DNA of 64,000 bases, from positions 620,001 to 684,000 of the forward strand of contig NZ_QFFG01000001.1 of the NCBI RefSeq assembly GCF_003129485.1, in the 5' to 3' direction. Origin of the DNA: Polaribacter aquimarinus (lineage in GTDB: Bacteria; Bacteroidota; Bacteroidia; Flavobacteriales; Flavobacteriaceae). A program made the position numbers and the translations under genes. Under the pieces are notes generated by a model. The model was given only the letters and a program-made list of their open reading frames with translations, was not told where the DNA came from and searched no databases. Below are positions 19,634 to 28,484 of the stretch, in pieces. Each line of letters begins with the position of its first letter. Position 1 is the first letter of the stretch.

Positions 19634-20992
19634 TTATTTTGAAAATGTAAATGAATCAATTTGTAGTTGATTATCTGTTAATTGCTCTATAATTATATAA
19701 ATATTTTCTTTTGATTTTAATTTTTTAAGCCTGAAAGAAATTTTTGAAAATTGATTTACTTCTTTATTAATATCAAATCTTTTAAATCCAATCAAATCTC
19801 CTTTTAAACTATTTTTTAAAATTTTTATGGAGAATTTCCCTCCATTTTTAGCTAATGTTTTTAACGTTAATTTTGATTTATTTTCTAAACCTTTTACATT
19901 CGAGTATGTTACATAGCTTTTACTAGCATTTGTTTGAATAGCAAAACCCTTATCAATTTCAATTTTTGCAATCCCTTCTGCTTTAAAAAAATCTTCAGCC
20001 TCAATTGTAGAATTTCCATTGTAATTTGCCACACCAACTCCATCAACTCTAATGGTAGCCATTTCACCATTTTCTTTATAATGTACGTAGCTTATAAATG
20101 TATCTCTAAAGTAACGATTCCCAGTCTGACTAATATCACAATAGGTGTAATACCATTGATTATTCCATTCGAAAAAAGAACCATGTCTTCCTTGTAAAAA
20201 TCCATTTGGCCAAGTAGGAGCATCATATCCTTTTGCAAAACTTTCTGCTTTGATTACTGAATCTTTATAATCATAAGGTCCATATAAATTATCTGACATT
20301 GCATAAAAACAACCCCAAGATAAATAATATTTTCCATTGTATTTGTGAATAAAAGGTTTATCGTCAGTTGGCTTTTCTAAATTTTTACCATTTTGGTTGT
20401 AAGGTCCTTTTGGGTTGTTGATGATAATTTTTTTTGGCTTTTCTGCCAAACTAATCATATCATAATTCAATTTAGCAATATAATATTCCCAAACTCCAAA
20501 AATAATATAATGCTCTCCATTTTCTTCAAAAACAGCCATATCATATTCGTCTGTAGGTGTTAATTCTGAAGTTAATAGTGGTTTCCCTAAAGGATCTTTC
20601 CAAGGTCCTATAGGAGAATCTCCAACAACAACTCCTGTTTGTTGATTTCCTTCAGAGAAATACCAATAGTATTTACCGTTTCTATAGGCAACATCTGTTG
20701 CCCAACATCTAGTAAAATCTTTACCAATATAGGTATCTTTTGGGTTTAAAACACTTCTCTTTGACCAATTTACTAAATCCGGAGAAGACCAGATCCACCA
20801 GTCTTCCATAATAAACTTTTTGTTTTTTATTGATTTATCATGAGAAGCGTAAACATAAGCCGTATCGTTAAAAATATGAATATGAGGATCGTTTAATCCT
20901 TTGTTGGGTACAATTGGATTTTGAGCAAAAGATTCTAAAAAACAAAATAATGATATGAAAATCAGTATTTTAAATTTCTTATTCTTTCTCAT
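19634..20992 (-). CDS. GH43-like glycosidase with CBM6-like C-terminal domain
   Basis: This is a 452-residue protein with a signal peptide ending SFAQ. The five-blade propeller region (about 28-330) contains GLNDPHIHIF with the likely general base Asp35, and CWATDVAYRNGKYYWYFS with the probable pKa-tuning Asp. The acid Glu is not certain from motif alone. A CBM6-like region follows (about 335-450, starting NSTIEAEDFFKAEG). GH43 enzymes act mostly on beta-xylosides and alpha-L-arabinosides, so a xylosidase acting on ulvan xylose is the natural guess. It is first gene of the GH43-GH3-GH105 operon behind operator module 4. No T9SS tail, so a periplasmic location is likely. Confidence 0.88.
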   Translation of the reverse strand: MRKNKKFKILIFISLFCFLESFAQNPIVPNKGLNDPHIHIFNDTAYVYASHDKSIKNKKFIMEDWWIWSSPDLVNWSKRSVLNPKDTYIGKDFTRCWATDVAYRNGKYYWYFSEGNQQTGVVVGDSPIGPWKDPLGKPLLTSELTPTDEYDMAVFEENGEHYIIFGVWEYYIAKLNYDMISLAEKPKKIIINNPKGPYNQNGKNLEKPTDDKPFIHKYNGKYYLSWGCFYAMSDNLYGPYDYKDSVIKAESFAKGYDAPTWPNGFLQGRHGSFFEWNNQWYYTYCDISQTGNRYFRDTFISYVHYKENGEMATIRVDGVGVANYNGNSTIEAEDFFKAEGIAKIEIDKGFAIQTNASKSYVTYSNVKGLENKSKLTLKTLAKNGGKFSIKILKNSLKGDLIGFKRFDINKEVNQFSKISFRLKKLKSKENIYIIIEQLTDNQLQIDSFTFSK

Positions 20993-21036
20993 AATTTTAT
21001 TGTGGTTATCTATTTTTACTGTGTAAATTCAAATAA

Positions 21037-21081
21037 TAAAAGTAAAGTCTATCATAAAAAAAAGTATCCTGTACTATAATG
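21037..21081 (-). promoter_or_regulatory. operator-promoter module 4
   Basis: Minus strand: CATTATA, then CAGGATA with a 10-base period (plus coordinates 21065-21081), 20 bases, then TACTTTTA (21037-21044). The leader to the GH43 ATG at 20992 is about 40 bases. The repeat forms one arm of the terminator hairpin of the preceding GH2 unit. Confidence 0.68.
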
Positions 21082-21104
21082 GTTATATAGTATAAGATAC
21101 TTTT
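21060..21104 (-). terminator. intrinsic terminator of the GH2 unit that contains the next operator
   Basis: Two 19-base arms (21060-21078 and 21086-21104) pair at 17 of 19 positions around a 7-base loop. On the minus strand the stem is followed by eight T residues. It starts 31 bases past the GH2 stop codon. The promoter-proximal arm carries the CAGGATA site of operator module 4. Confidence 0.85.
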
Positions 21105-21134
21105 CTTTTCAAAAAATCTTTAATTAATTTTTTT

Positions 21135-24089
21135 TTATTTTTTTATTTTCTTTCCAATTACAAAATACATTCTTGTATCGTCCGGAACTTCTCCATCACT
21201 ATTTCCTGCCATAATAATACTTTCTCCTTTCTTAGCTACCCTCTTAAAAAGCGACATTTTAACACCTACAAGATTTACATCATCTCCAGTGTCTTTATAA
21301 TCATTTAGTAAAAATGCTGGTCTTGGCACTCTATCATCATGACCTATATAAATTTCCATATCTGCTCCTGCAATAAATTGCAGCTGATCTCTTGCCCAAT
21401 ATTTCCCATCCGAATTTGGCATTCTTACATATTCTGCGCCCACTAAATAACGAGGTATTACTGTATAATTATACTCTAAATCTGTATAGGTTTTCTTTCC
21501 CCAATGTACATTTTTTCTTAAAGCTGCTTTACCATTTCCAGTATAACTAAATTTCGTAAACAAGTCACTTTTATTAACTCGTGCAGGATTATAAGGTTCT
21601 GTTTTGGGTGTGTAAATTGGTAATGGTTCTTCACTATTAAAATCAACCGTGTACGTTTGCGGAAGCTCTTTAGACATTCCATTACTAATAGTTACACCTT
21701 TAGAAGAAATGGTAACCGATGCAGATTGTAATCCTTCGCTTTTAGCTGTAATAGTTACCTCTCCTGCTTCTAACATAGAACGAATAGCTACCCGATTGAT
21801 TCCTGCTTCTGCATCTAAAAATTGATTATTTGTTGTATTTGCTTTACTACTATTATAACCTCCTCTCCATATTCCTGGACCAGAAATGGTAAAATTTACA
21901 GTGTTTTTCCCTAAAGGATATCTATCACCATTTTTATCAACTACTTCAAAATCTACTAAAGCAATATCAGAACCATCTGCCATCCATCCTTTTGGCCCAA
22001 CAATTGGTGTTAACTTAATAGCTACTGGCTCTCCAATTGTTTTTTTAGATTGAGAAACTAAAAGCTTATCATTTAAGTATCCTTCTACTTTTATTTCTCC
22101 AGCTTCAAATTTTACTTTTGGAAATTTAAACAAGTATCCATTGTCTGCTTTTTCATCTGTCCCAATTAATTTATTATTAATATATAATTTTACTTTAGTA
22201 CAATTAGAAACCACATACATTGTCTTTTGGGTATCTTCTGCATAATTCCAATGCCCAATTACATGAATTTGAGCTTCTGGCCTCCACATTGCTTTTGTTG
22301 CATGAAAAGCTTCTTTTTTTAATCTTACTGCATCTACTTCACCACTGGCTCTAGTTACTTCTGTAGGGTTTCTGCCTCCATGAGTACCATCTGTAAACAC
22401 CCAGTTTGCACCTCCACTATGGTATGATTTTTTACCCATTTTCTCCCACCAATCTTCTACTTGACGAATAGCAAAAACCTCTGAACCTATTTTATATACA
22501 TTTCTTGATAAATTTGGATGTGTCCAAAAATTATCATCTGGTGTAAATTTATCCCAAGCACGTCTTGGTCCTTCATCTCTTAAATACTCACTTTCTATTA
22601 ATGGTAAATGCGCATACTCTCTTTGCCAACCTTCTGTACCAATTTCTATCGAAATATAAGCTTCTGAATCATTTTTAACATCCGCTCTTCTATTTCCCAT
22701 TAATCTTTTTCCATGAGGATCATACGTTTTTATAATTTTTAAAATTTCTTCGTAGTGCGCAGCAGTTTCAGCCCAGTTACCACCTTCCCAAATAAAAATT
22801 GATGGATGATTTCTGTAATATACAATCATATCTCTAAACGCAGCTATTCTAATATCCCATGTTTCTCCTTCATCTTCAGATTCTCCACTCACACCAGGCA
22901 TTAATGTTACGAAACCGTACTTGTCTCCCATAGCTATTTCTGCTGGAGAACCAGCACAGTGTCCCCAACGAATAAAATTACCACCAGCTTCGTCCATCAA
23001 ACGATAGGTAAACTCTTTTAACCAATCTGGTTGTGCTGCTCCTAAACCTGCCCATCCAGCAGTTGGTTTTTGCCCCCAACCATGTAATTTAGCATACTCT
23101 CCGTTATTGTGAAAGCCTGTGTCTTTACTAAAATAAAAAGACCTGATTCCTAATGGAGTTGTGTAAGAATCTAATTCTTTATCACCTTCTTTTAAGGTAG
23201 TTACCACTTTATACATGTATGGCCTACGTGTATACCATAGTTTAGGTTTGGTTACTTTGTTTTTAGTTGCAAAAGTCTTTGTTTCACCAGCTTTTAAAAG
23301 TTCTGTTTTTCTTTCGCAACTTACCTCTTTACCATTGGCATCAACAATTTTAGCTTCGAAAGTTATTTTTCTATCTTTCTTAGACTCGTTAACCGTTTCT
23401 GCTGTAACATAAACATTAGCTTTCTTTTTTGATATGTTTTTTGCATGAACATAAGTCCCAACAGTTTTTAAATTATCATATAAAGGTAAAGTAATGTGAA
23501 CAGGATCCATTACATGTAAAAAGACATTTCTATAAATACCCCCATGATTTGGGTGCCAATGTTCGTGATGCCAAACTAATGGAAAATTGTCTCTAAAATG
23601 TTCTCCTCTATCGTTATTTACCTTAACAGCGATGATATTTTCTTTATCACCATAATTTAAATAAGAACTAAGATCATACCCAAAAGGAATAAAACCTGTT
23701 TTGTTGGTTCCTAAATATTGTCCGTTAATATAAACATCTGCAATTTGACGGACAGATTCAAATTCAATATATATTTTTTTACCAGCGTCTGATTTTGGTA
23801 ATTTAAAGTGTTTTCTATACCAAACTGTTCCTCTAAACTGATTTTTCTCTCCAATGTGTTTTCCGATACTTAAATCATCAAAAGTATCTGTATCATTAAA
23901 AGTATGAGGTGCACTTACGGTACTCCAAGAAGCATCGTTATAATTAACAACTTGCGCATTGGTTGGGTTTGCCTTAATAAATTTCCAGTCTGGATTAAAG
24001 TTGTATTTAACTCTAGTTTCTTGCGCATTTATATTGATTATAAATACAAAACTTAGTATTGAAATTACAAGTAGATTTCTTTTAATCAT
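21135..24089 (-). CDS. GH2-family glycosidase with atypical acid/base motif
   Basis: This is a 984-residue protein with a signal peptide ending NINAQ. GH2 layout: sugar-binding N-domain (about 25-195), Ig-like domain (about 198-315), TIM barrel (about 320-620) and further beta-sandwich domains to the end. In the barrel, the place where GH2 enzymes normally have Gly-Asn-Glu reads IFIWEGGNWAE (residues 431-441), so the usual acid/base Glu is Trp439; Glu435 or Glu441 could substitute. The nucleophile region reads LPLIESEYLRDEG (Glu499 or Glu501). No T9SS tail, so probably periplasmic. It overlaps the upstream lipoprotein gene by 4 bases (ATGA), implying translational coupling. Substrate unknown: galactosidase, glucuronidase or another activity. 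Confidence 0.88.
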   Translation of the reverse strand: MIKRNLLVISILSFVFIININAQETRVKYNFNPDWKFIKANPTNAQVVNYNDASWSTVSAPHTFNDTDTFDDLSIGKHIGEKNQFRGTVWYRKHFKLPKSDAGKKIYIEFESVRQIADVYINGQYLGTNKTGFIPFGYDLSSYLNYGDKENIIAVKVNNDRGEHFRDNFPLVWHHEHWHPNHGGIYRNVFLHVMDPVHITLPLYDNLKTVGTYVHAKNISKKKANVYVTAETVNESKKDRKITFEAKIVDANGKEVSCERKTELLKAGETKTFATKNKVTKPKLWYTRRPYMYKVVTTLKEGDKELDSYTTPLGIRSFYFSKDTGFHNNGEYAKLHGWGQKPTAGWAGLGAAQPDWLKEFTYRLMDEAGGNFIRWGHCAGSPAEIAMGDKYGFVTLMPGVSGESEDEGETWDIRIAAFRDMIVYYRNHPSIFIWEGGNWAETAAHYEEILKIIKTYDPHGKRLMGNRRADVKNDSEAYISIEIGTEGWQREYAHLPLIESEYLRDEGPRRAWDKFTPDDNFWTHPNLSRNVYKIGSEVFAIRQVEDWWEKMGKKSYHSGGANWVFTDGTHGGRNPTEVTRASGEVDAVRLKKEAFHATKAMWRPEAQIHVIGHWNYAEDTQKTMYVVSNCTKVKLYINNKLIGTDEKADNGYLFKFPKVKFEAGEIKVEGYLNDKLLVSQSKKTIGEPVAIKLTPIVGPKGWMADGSDIALVDFEVVDKNGDRYPLGKNTVNFTISGPGIWRGGYNSSKANTTNNQFLDAEAGINRVAIRSMLEAGEVTITAKSEGLQSASVTISSKGVTISNGMSKELPQTYTVDFNSEEPLPIYTPKTEPYNPARVNKSDLFTKFSYTGNGKAALRKNVHWGKKTYTDLEYNYTVIPRYLVGAEYVRMPNSDGKYWARDQLQFIAGADMEIYIGHDDRVPRPAFLLNDYKDTGDDVNLVGVKMSLFKRVAKKGESIIMAGNSDGEVPDDTRMYFVIGKKIKK

Positions 24090-24745
24090 TTCTTAATCTT
24101 AAATTGTTTTTTTGCTTCTTTAGTTTCAAATGCATCTGTATCGTATAATACGATATAATCTACACTAAAACGTTTAGACCTTCCTGATAAGGTTAACGTA
24201 TAAGTTTCTCCTTCTTTTAGTTTATAAATAAATTCATTATAAACATGTCTATCTTTTTCTGCAGTAGATGCCCAATGCCACTCTAGTTCTGGCACTTCAT
24301 CATTACCATCTTGTAAAATTTTGATGTCCTTTTGTAAATCTTCTGTGTTCAATTTACTTGCAGATTCATAATCTCCTGATAGTCTTACAAAAGCATCGTT
24401 GCACCAGTCACTCTTAACCCCCTCTAATCTTTTGCTAGTCATTAGCATCAATTTAAAGTTGCCGGTTTTTGGGGAAGTAAATTTATATTCTAAAGGAGAA
24501 TTGGGCTTACCAGTAATTGCTTTATTGCCCATAAATTCTAAGTAAGTTTCCTTAGAAGCTCCCTTGACATAATTTAGATTTCCTTTTTTTACAATTTGCC
24601 ATTTGTTTAAGTTAGATTGTGTGTTCTCTACTTCTATAAAAACAAAATCTTTGGTAGCAATCTTATTTAAGTGAGATTGATGTGTTTTACACCCAAAATA
24701 TGCAAAAAACAAACTTAATAATATGATTCTTAATATGTAATTCAT
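24086..24745 (-). CDS. lipoprotein with a carbohydrate-binding-like beta-sandwich
   Basis: This is a 219-residue protein with lipobox FAYFGCKT. One beta-rich domain (about 32-210) begins FVFIEVENT and closes RFSVDYIVLYD, a shape shared with CBM/malectin-like modules such as those ending GH115 enzymes. No catalytic motif is visible. It is translationally coupled to the following GH2 gene, so the two proteins may work together, for example as a binding subunit. Function is inferred from fold only. Confidence 0.72.
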   Translation of the reverse strand: MNYILRIILLSLFFAYFGCKTHQSHLNKIATKDFVFIEVENTQSNLNKWQIVKKGNLNYVKGASKETYLEFMGNKAITGKPNSPLEYKFTSPKTGNFKLMLMTSKRLEGVKSDWCNDAFVRLSGDYESASKLNTEDLQKDIKILQDGNDEVPELEWHWASTAEKDRHVYNEFIYKLKEGETYTLTLSGRSKRFSVDYIVLYDTDAFETKEAKKQFKIKK

Positions 24746-24785
24746 CTTTGTTTACTGCTTAATATTAGTTTGATATAATTTAAAG

Positions 24786-24830
24786 CTAAAGTAAAAGCAG
24801 AAAACAAATATAATATCCTGTGGTGTTAGG
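24786..24830 (-). promoter_or_regulatory. operator-promoter module 5 (one good half-site)
   Basis: Minus strand: CAGGATA (plus coordinates 24814-24820), 20 bases, then TACTTTAG (24786-24793). The distal half-site position reads CCTAACA and is a poor match. An overlapping alternative -7 box, TATATTTG, lies just downstream of CAGGATA. Confidence 0.55.
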
Positions 24831-24862
24831 TTATTCTTAGAAAAAAGTATTAATTCTTTTTA

Positions 24863-25510
24863 GATTATTCTAAAACTATCTTTTTATTTAACTTACCTGT
24901 TTCAGTCTCTAATTGAACGACATAAACACCTTTAGGTAATCTAGGTAAAGAAATCTCTTTAGAACCGCTGGTATGGAAAGAAGTTTTTAATACTTGCTCT
25001 CCTATAATATTATATAAACTCACATTTGTTTTCCCTTGAGATAAACCAACAATTTTTAGCGTAGAAATATTAGACTTATAAATTCTTACACTATTCAATA
25101 ATTCTAAATCTAAAGATAATGCACTAGTTCTTGCATGAAGATAAAAACGACCTTCTGTAGTCTTTTCAGAAACTGTTGCTGTATAATATGCATCTACCTC
25201 ATCTAATCTTGTAAACGTGCTGTTTAATCTATCTTCTAAATATACTTTATAGCCTATTGGCACATTTAAAGCATCTGCTTTAAAAACAATTTGCGAATTT
25301 GCATCTGTATTTACCCCAATTGGTACAATCATGTTCTGGTAATCAACATTTGGTAAAGATTGAATTGCTAATTTCTTACCACTATCTTTTCCTACAAGAT
25401 TTGTATATACTTCAAATGAAGAACTATAACCTCCAAATATAGAACTGTCGTAACCGTTATCAAAATCTGTTGTCATCTTGTCCATATATCTGATAGAAGT
25501 GCTAACTCTT
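24863..25510. repeat. direct repeat, copy A (3' end of the 844-residue surface protein gene)
   Basis: This segment aligns without gaps to 27837-28484 at a constant offset of 2974 bases, with long identical stretches. It encodes the last roughly 210 residues, including the T9SS tail. It reads as a partial gene duplication. Confidence 0.85.
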
Positions 25511-27399
25511 TTCTTTCCTTTAGCTATCGATAAATCTATTTCAAATCTATTATCACTATTTTTCAAGAAAACATCACTATTAGAAGCATGAGTTTCCATA
25601 GTCTTATTAAAAGTAAAATTACCCGTAGATTTTGCTTTTACAAAAAAGCCTTGTAAAGGATTAATATGATATTTAGCACCTCCTCTATTTTTTGTTATCC
25701 AAACCCCATTATCTCCATCCCAAAGCCAAATAGTATCTTCTACTAATAAATCTGAACCTAATGAACCGTTAAGTTTTAAAATGTTTTCAGTTCCATCTGC
25801 AATACTAGCAGCATCATTAGCATATAGATATGAAATGTACGGATTTCCTACTAAATTAAAACCATTACCGCCTGTAGATAAAGCATATGATACAGAACCA
25901 TCATGCTGTTTTCCTTGCATTACGTAATCATCTTTTACATCTGCAGCATTAACACTAATCGAATATCCTTGAGCATTTCCAAGCGTTGAAGCACTATCAA
26001 AAAAACCAAGCTGTCCGCTGGTAGCTCCTGTATCAAAATATGTATATTTAGAACCTACAACTTTACTATCATCGTAAGAAGCAAATGCTAGCTTTGTCCC
26101 GTTAGTTCGCAATTTTGTACTGGTATGCCCAGTGGTATGTTCTACTTTAGGGGTAACAAAAGGATTAGAAATTAAAAACCATTTATCTTGTGTTAATCTT
26201 TTTCTTATTTGAGTTCTTCTTCCAGAAGTATATGTTCCTCCAAAAGTTATTGTTCCTATTTTACCATTTACTTGTTGTCCATAGAATATTATTGCATCTA
26301 CTGATCTAGACAAACTAATATTTCCCGTAACTGTTACTGATGTGTTCTCTCTTACAATAAGTTGCGCTGGACTTGCACCACAAGTAAGTGACTTAGCATG
26401 AGCCCCAACACCATTTCTTTCTACTGTAACCACATGGTTTACAATTACATCATCATTAATTGTTGGCACATTTCCACCAACCCAAGTAGATCCAGTATTC
26501 CAATCTCCTGTTGCCGCAGAAGTAATAGTTACTCCTGACGATGCATTTTCTACTTTTTCATAAGTTGTGTCTGCCCACCTAATTTGGGCTCTACCTCCTT
26601 TAACTCTGTATGCTCCATACCTGATACCTGATTGTGTTCCTCTCTCTGGTTCTGGAATTTCCCAATTAAAAGCTGTCCCTCCTATTATTGCATCTGCATA
26701 ATGTATTTTTTTTGAGGAATCTGCAGGATCTTGTTTAAAGCCCACCTTAAGTTCTATGGTGGTTAAAGCATCTTTTGCTATATTCGTAAGGTAAACGACA
26801 TCTCTTCCGGCTGCCCCTGAACCTCCTCTATACTTTATTTGTTCCCTGTAAATATTAAATGATACCTGTACTTGATTACCATTACCATCTGGACCATATA
26901 CAGGTTTTGCCAAATACAAACAAATAGCAGGATCTGTAGAACCACCTTCTCCAGTGTGTTTTCCCTTAGCTTGCATAAAATAAGTTCCATCATTATTAGT
27001 ATTGTTAGTTTTACCTACTTCAAGAATTCTAAGAGTTCCTGTAAATTTTGCATAACTACCGACTCCGGTAGTCTGAGACCTGGATAATGATCGTTCTATT
27101 CGAGGCTGAAGTCCGTTTGTATCTTGTTTATTAGAGTTGTGTGTAATATTATATATACCCCAAGTTTTGCCGTAAAGAATACTCTCTTTATAATTGGCAT
27201 AACAACTTCTATCATCAATAGTACCCACATTAGCGCGAGGTGTTAAATCATTTGAGGTTCTCGTAGCATTTTCCCCATCTGGATTACAAGTAGTATAAGT
27301 ACCAGTATCTTCGTCTGCCGCTGCTGACTGAGCATTTATAAAAAGTGACAAAAACAAAAAAGCAAAAAGTAAGACGTAGTTCAATATATTTTTTCTCAT
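24865..27399 (-). CDS. large T9SS surface protein with lyase-like jelly-roll N-domain
   Basis: This is an 844-residue protein with a signal peptide ending INAQ. Residues about 35-285 form a beta-jelly-roll resembling polysaccharide-lyase folds (closing strands [17 protein letters not shown]), without a catalytic set I can assign. A G8-like or beta-solenoid start follows (about 290-400, [16 protein letters not shown]). Next comes a long region with repeated NGFNLVGNP / [14 protein letters not shown] motifs, and a T9SS sorting tail (about 765-844). The last 500 residues are homologous to the protein at 27839-29548. The role could be glycan binding or surface display; I do not recognise an enzyme. 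It is a single-gene unit behind operator module 6. Confidence 0.78.
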   Translation of the reverse strand: MRKNILNYVLLFAFLFLSLFINAQSAAADEDTGTYTTCNPDGENATRTSNDLTPRANVGTIDDRSCYANYKESILYGKTWGIYNITHNSNKQDTNGLQPRIERSLSRSQTTGVGSYAKFTGTLRILEVGKTNNTNNDGTYFMQAKGKHTGEGGSTDPAICLYLAKPVYGPDGNGNQVQVSFNIYREQIKYRGGSGAAGRDVVYLTNIAKDALTTIELKVGFKQDPADSSKKIHYADAIIGGTAFNWEIPEPERGTQSGIRYGAYRVKGGRAQIRWADTTYEKVENASSGVTITSAATGDWNTGSTWVGGNVPTINDDVIVNHVVTVERNGVGAHAKSLTCGASPAQLIVRENTSVTVTGNISLSRSVDAIIFYGQQVNGKIGTITFGGTYTSGRRTQIRKRLTQDKWFLISNPFVTPKVEHTTGHTSTKLRTNGTKLAFASYDDSKVVGSKYTYFDTGATSGQLGFFDSASTLGNAQGYSISVNAADVKDDYVMQGKQHDGSVSYALSTGGNGFNLVGNPYISYLYANDAASIADGTENILKLNGSLGSDLLVEDTIWLWDGDNGVWITKNRGGAKYHINPLQGFFVKAKSTGNFTFNKTMETHASNSDVFLKNSDNRFEIDLSIAKGKKRVSTSIRYMDKMTTDFDNGYDSSIFGGYSSSFEVYTNLVGKDSGKKLAIQSLPNVDYQNMIVPIGVNTDANSQIVFKADALNVPIGYKVYLEDRLNSTFTRLDEVDAYYTATVSEKTTEGRFYLHARTSALSLDLELLNSVRIYKSNISTLKIVGLSQGKTNVSLYNIIGEQVLKTSFHTSGSKEISLPRLPKGVYVVQLETETGKLNKKIVLE

Positions 27400-27432
27400 A
27401 ACGATTTATAGTAACCTAACTTATTAATTTTA

Positions 27433-27477
27433 CAAAATTTCATAAAACTCATGGCAATGGCATCCTGAACTATCATG
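27433..27477 (-). promoter_or_regulatory. operator-promoter module 6
   Basis: Minus strand: CATGATA, then CAGGATG 10 bases later (plus coordinates 27461-27477), 20 bases, then AAATTTTG (27433-27440). It drives the 844-residue surface protein gene, whose ATG is at 27399. Confidence 0.65.
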
Positions 27478-27556
27478 TAAAAGATAACATCTTGTCATTT
27501 ATAATAGCTATTAGATTATATTGTCTTTTTTAATTAATTAAACAAAAGGTTTTATC

Positions 27557-27604
27557 AAAAAAAAGGCACCAATTTATTATATAATAAATTGGTGCCTTTT
27601 TTTT
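27557..27604 (-). terminator. strong intrinsic terminator after the micropeptide gene
   Basis: A perfect 48-base palindrome centred at 27580/27581 has a GGCACC clamp and A/T runs at both ends, so it can act in either direction. It lies 16 bases past the stop of the 61-codon gene and closes the two-gene unit begun at 29548. Confidence 0.92.
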
Positions 27605-27619
27605 AGTATTAACATAAGA

Positions 27620-27805
27620 TTAATCACCGAATCCTGATCCTGGATCTTCAGGGCTTTGCGCCTGAGCCTTTTGTGGGTTTAAAATCATATAAGTACCTAA
27701 TGCAGTTAATGCTGCATATTTACCGTAATTTCCAATTTTCTTAATTGCTTCTTTACGCGTGATTTCTTGTTCGTTATTTTGAATTGTCTCTATATTTTTT
27801 TTCAT
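27620..27805 (-). CDS. 61-residue exported micropeptide precursor with Tat-like leader
   Basis: The protein is essentially a signal peptide. A polar N-region leads to ITRKEAIKK, an Arg-Lys variant of the twin-arginine pattern also seen as RRSFIKK in the oxidoreductase at 40130-41473. A hydrophobic stretch follows (YAALTALGTYMIL), then KAQAQ as a plausible cleavage site. The remainder, SPEDPGSGFGD, is only about 11 residues and acidic. It lies 33 bases after a T9SS surface protein gene and before a strong terminator, so it is part of that operon. Function unknown: it could be a secreted peptide, a small partner of the surface protein, or a membrane-retained miniprotein. A real gene is likely because of its position and leader structure. 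Confidence 0.78.
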   Translation of the reverse strand: MKKNIETIQNNEQEITRKEAIKKIGNYGKYAALTALGTYMILNPQKAQAQSPEDPGSGFGD

Positions 27806-27836
27806 GATATCTTGTTTTTATTGTTACTTTTTATTC

Positions 27837-28484
27837 GATTATTCTAAAACTATCTTTTTATTTACTTTTCCAGTTTCAGTTTCTAATTGAACAACATAAA
27901 CACCTGAAGATAATCTAGGTAAAGAAATCTCTTTAGTACCATTAGCATTGAAAGAAGCTTTTAATACTTGCTCTCCTATAACATTATATAAACTAACATT
28001 TGTTTTTCCTTGAGATAAACCAACAATTTTTAACGTAGAAGTATTAGATTTATAGATTCTTACACTATTTAATAATTCTGAATCTAAAGATAATGCACTA
28101 GTTCTTGCATGAAGATAAAAACGACCTTCTGTAGTCTTTTCAGTAACTGTTGCTGTATATTCTGCATCTACCTCATCTAATCTTGTAAACGTGCTGTTTA
28201 ATCTATCTTCTAAAAACACTTTGTAACCTGTTGGCACATTTAAAGCTTTAGCAGAAAAAGTAATTTCTGAATTTGCATTTGCAGTTACTCCAACAGGAAT
28301 AATCATATCTTCGAAATTAGCATTTGGTAAAGACTGAATTGCTAATTTCTTACCACTATCTTTTCCTACAAGGTTTGTATATACTTCGAATGAAGATCCA
28401 TACCCTCCAAATGTAGAACTATCGTAACCATTATCAAAATCAGTAGTCATGTTATCTATATATCTTATAGATGCACTTCTTTTT
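27837..28484. repeat. direct repeat, copy B (3' end of the 569-residue surface protein gene)
   Basis: This is the partner of 24863-25510, gapless at an offset of 2974 bases. Homology at the protein level continues further upstream with gaps. Confidence 0.85.
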
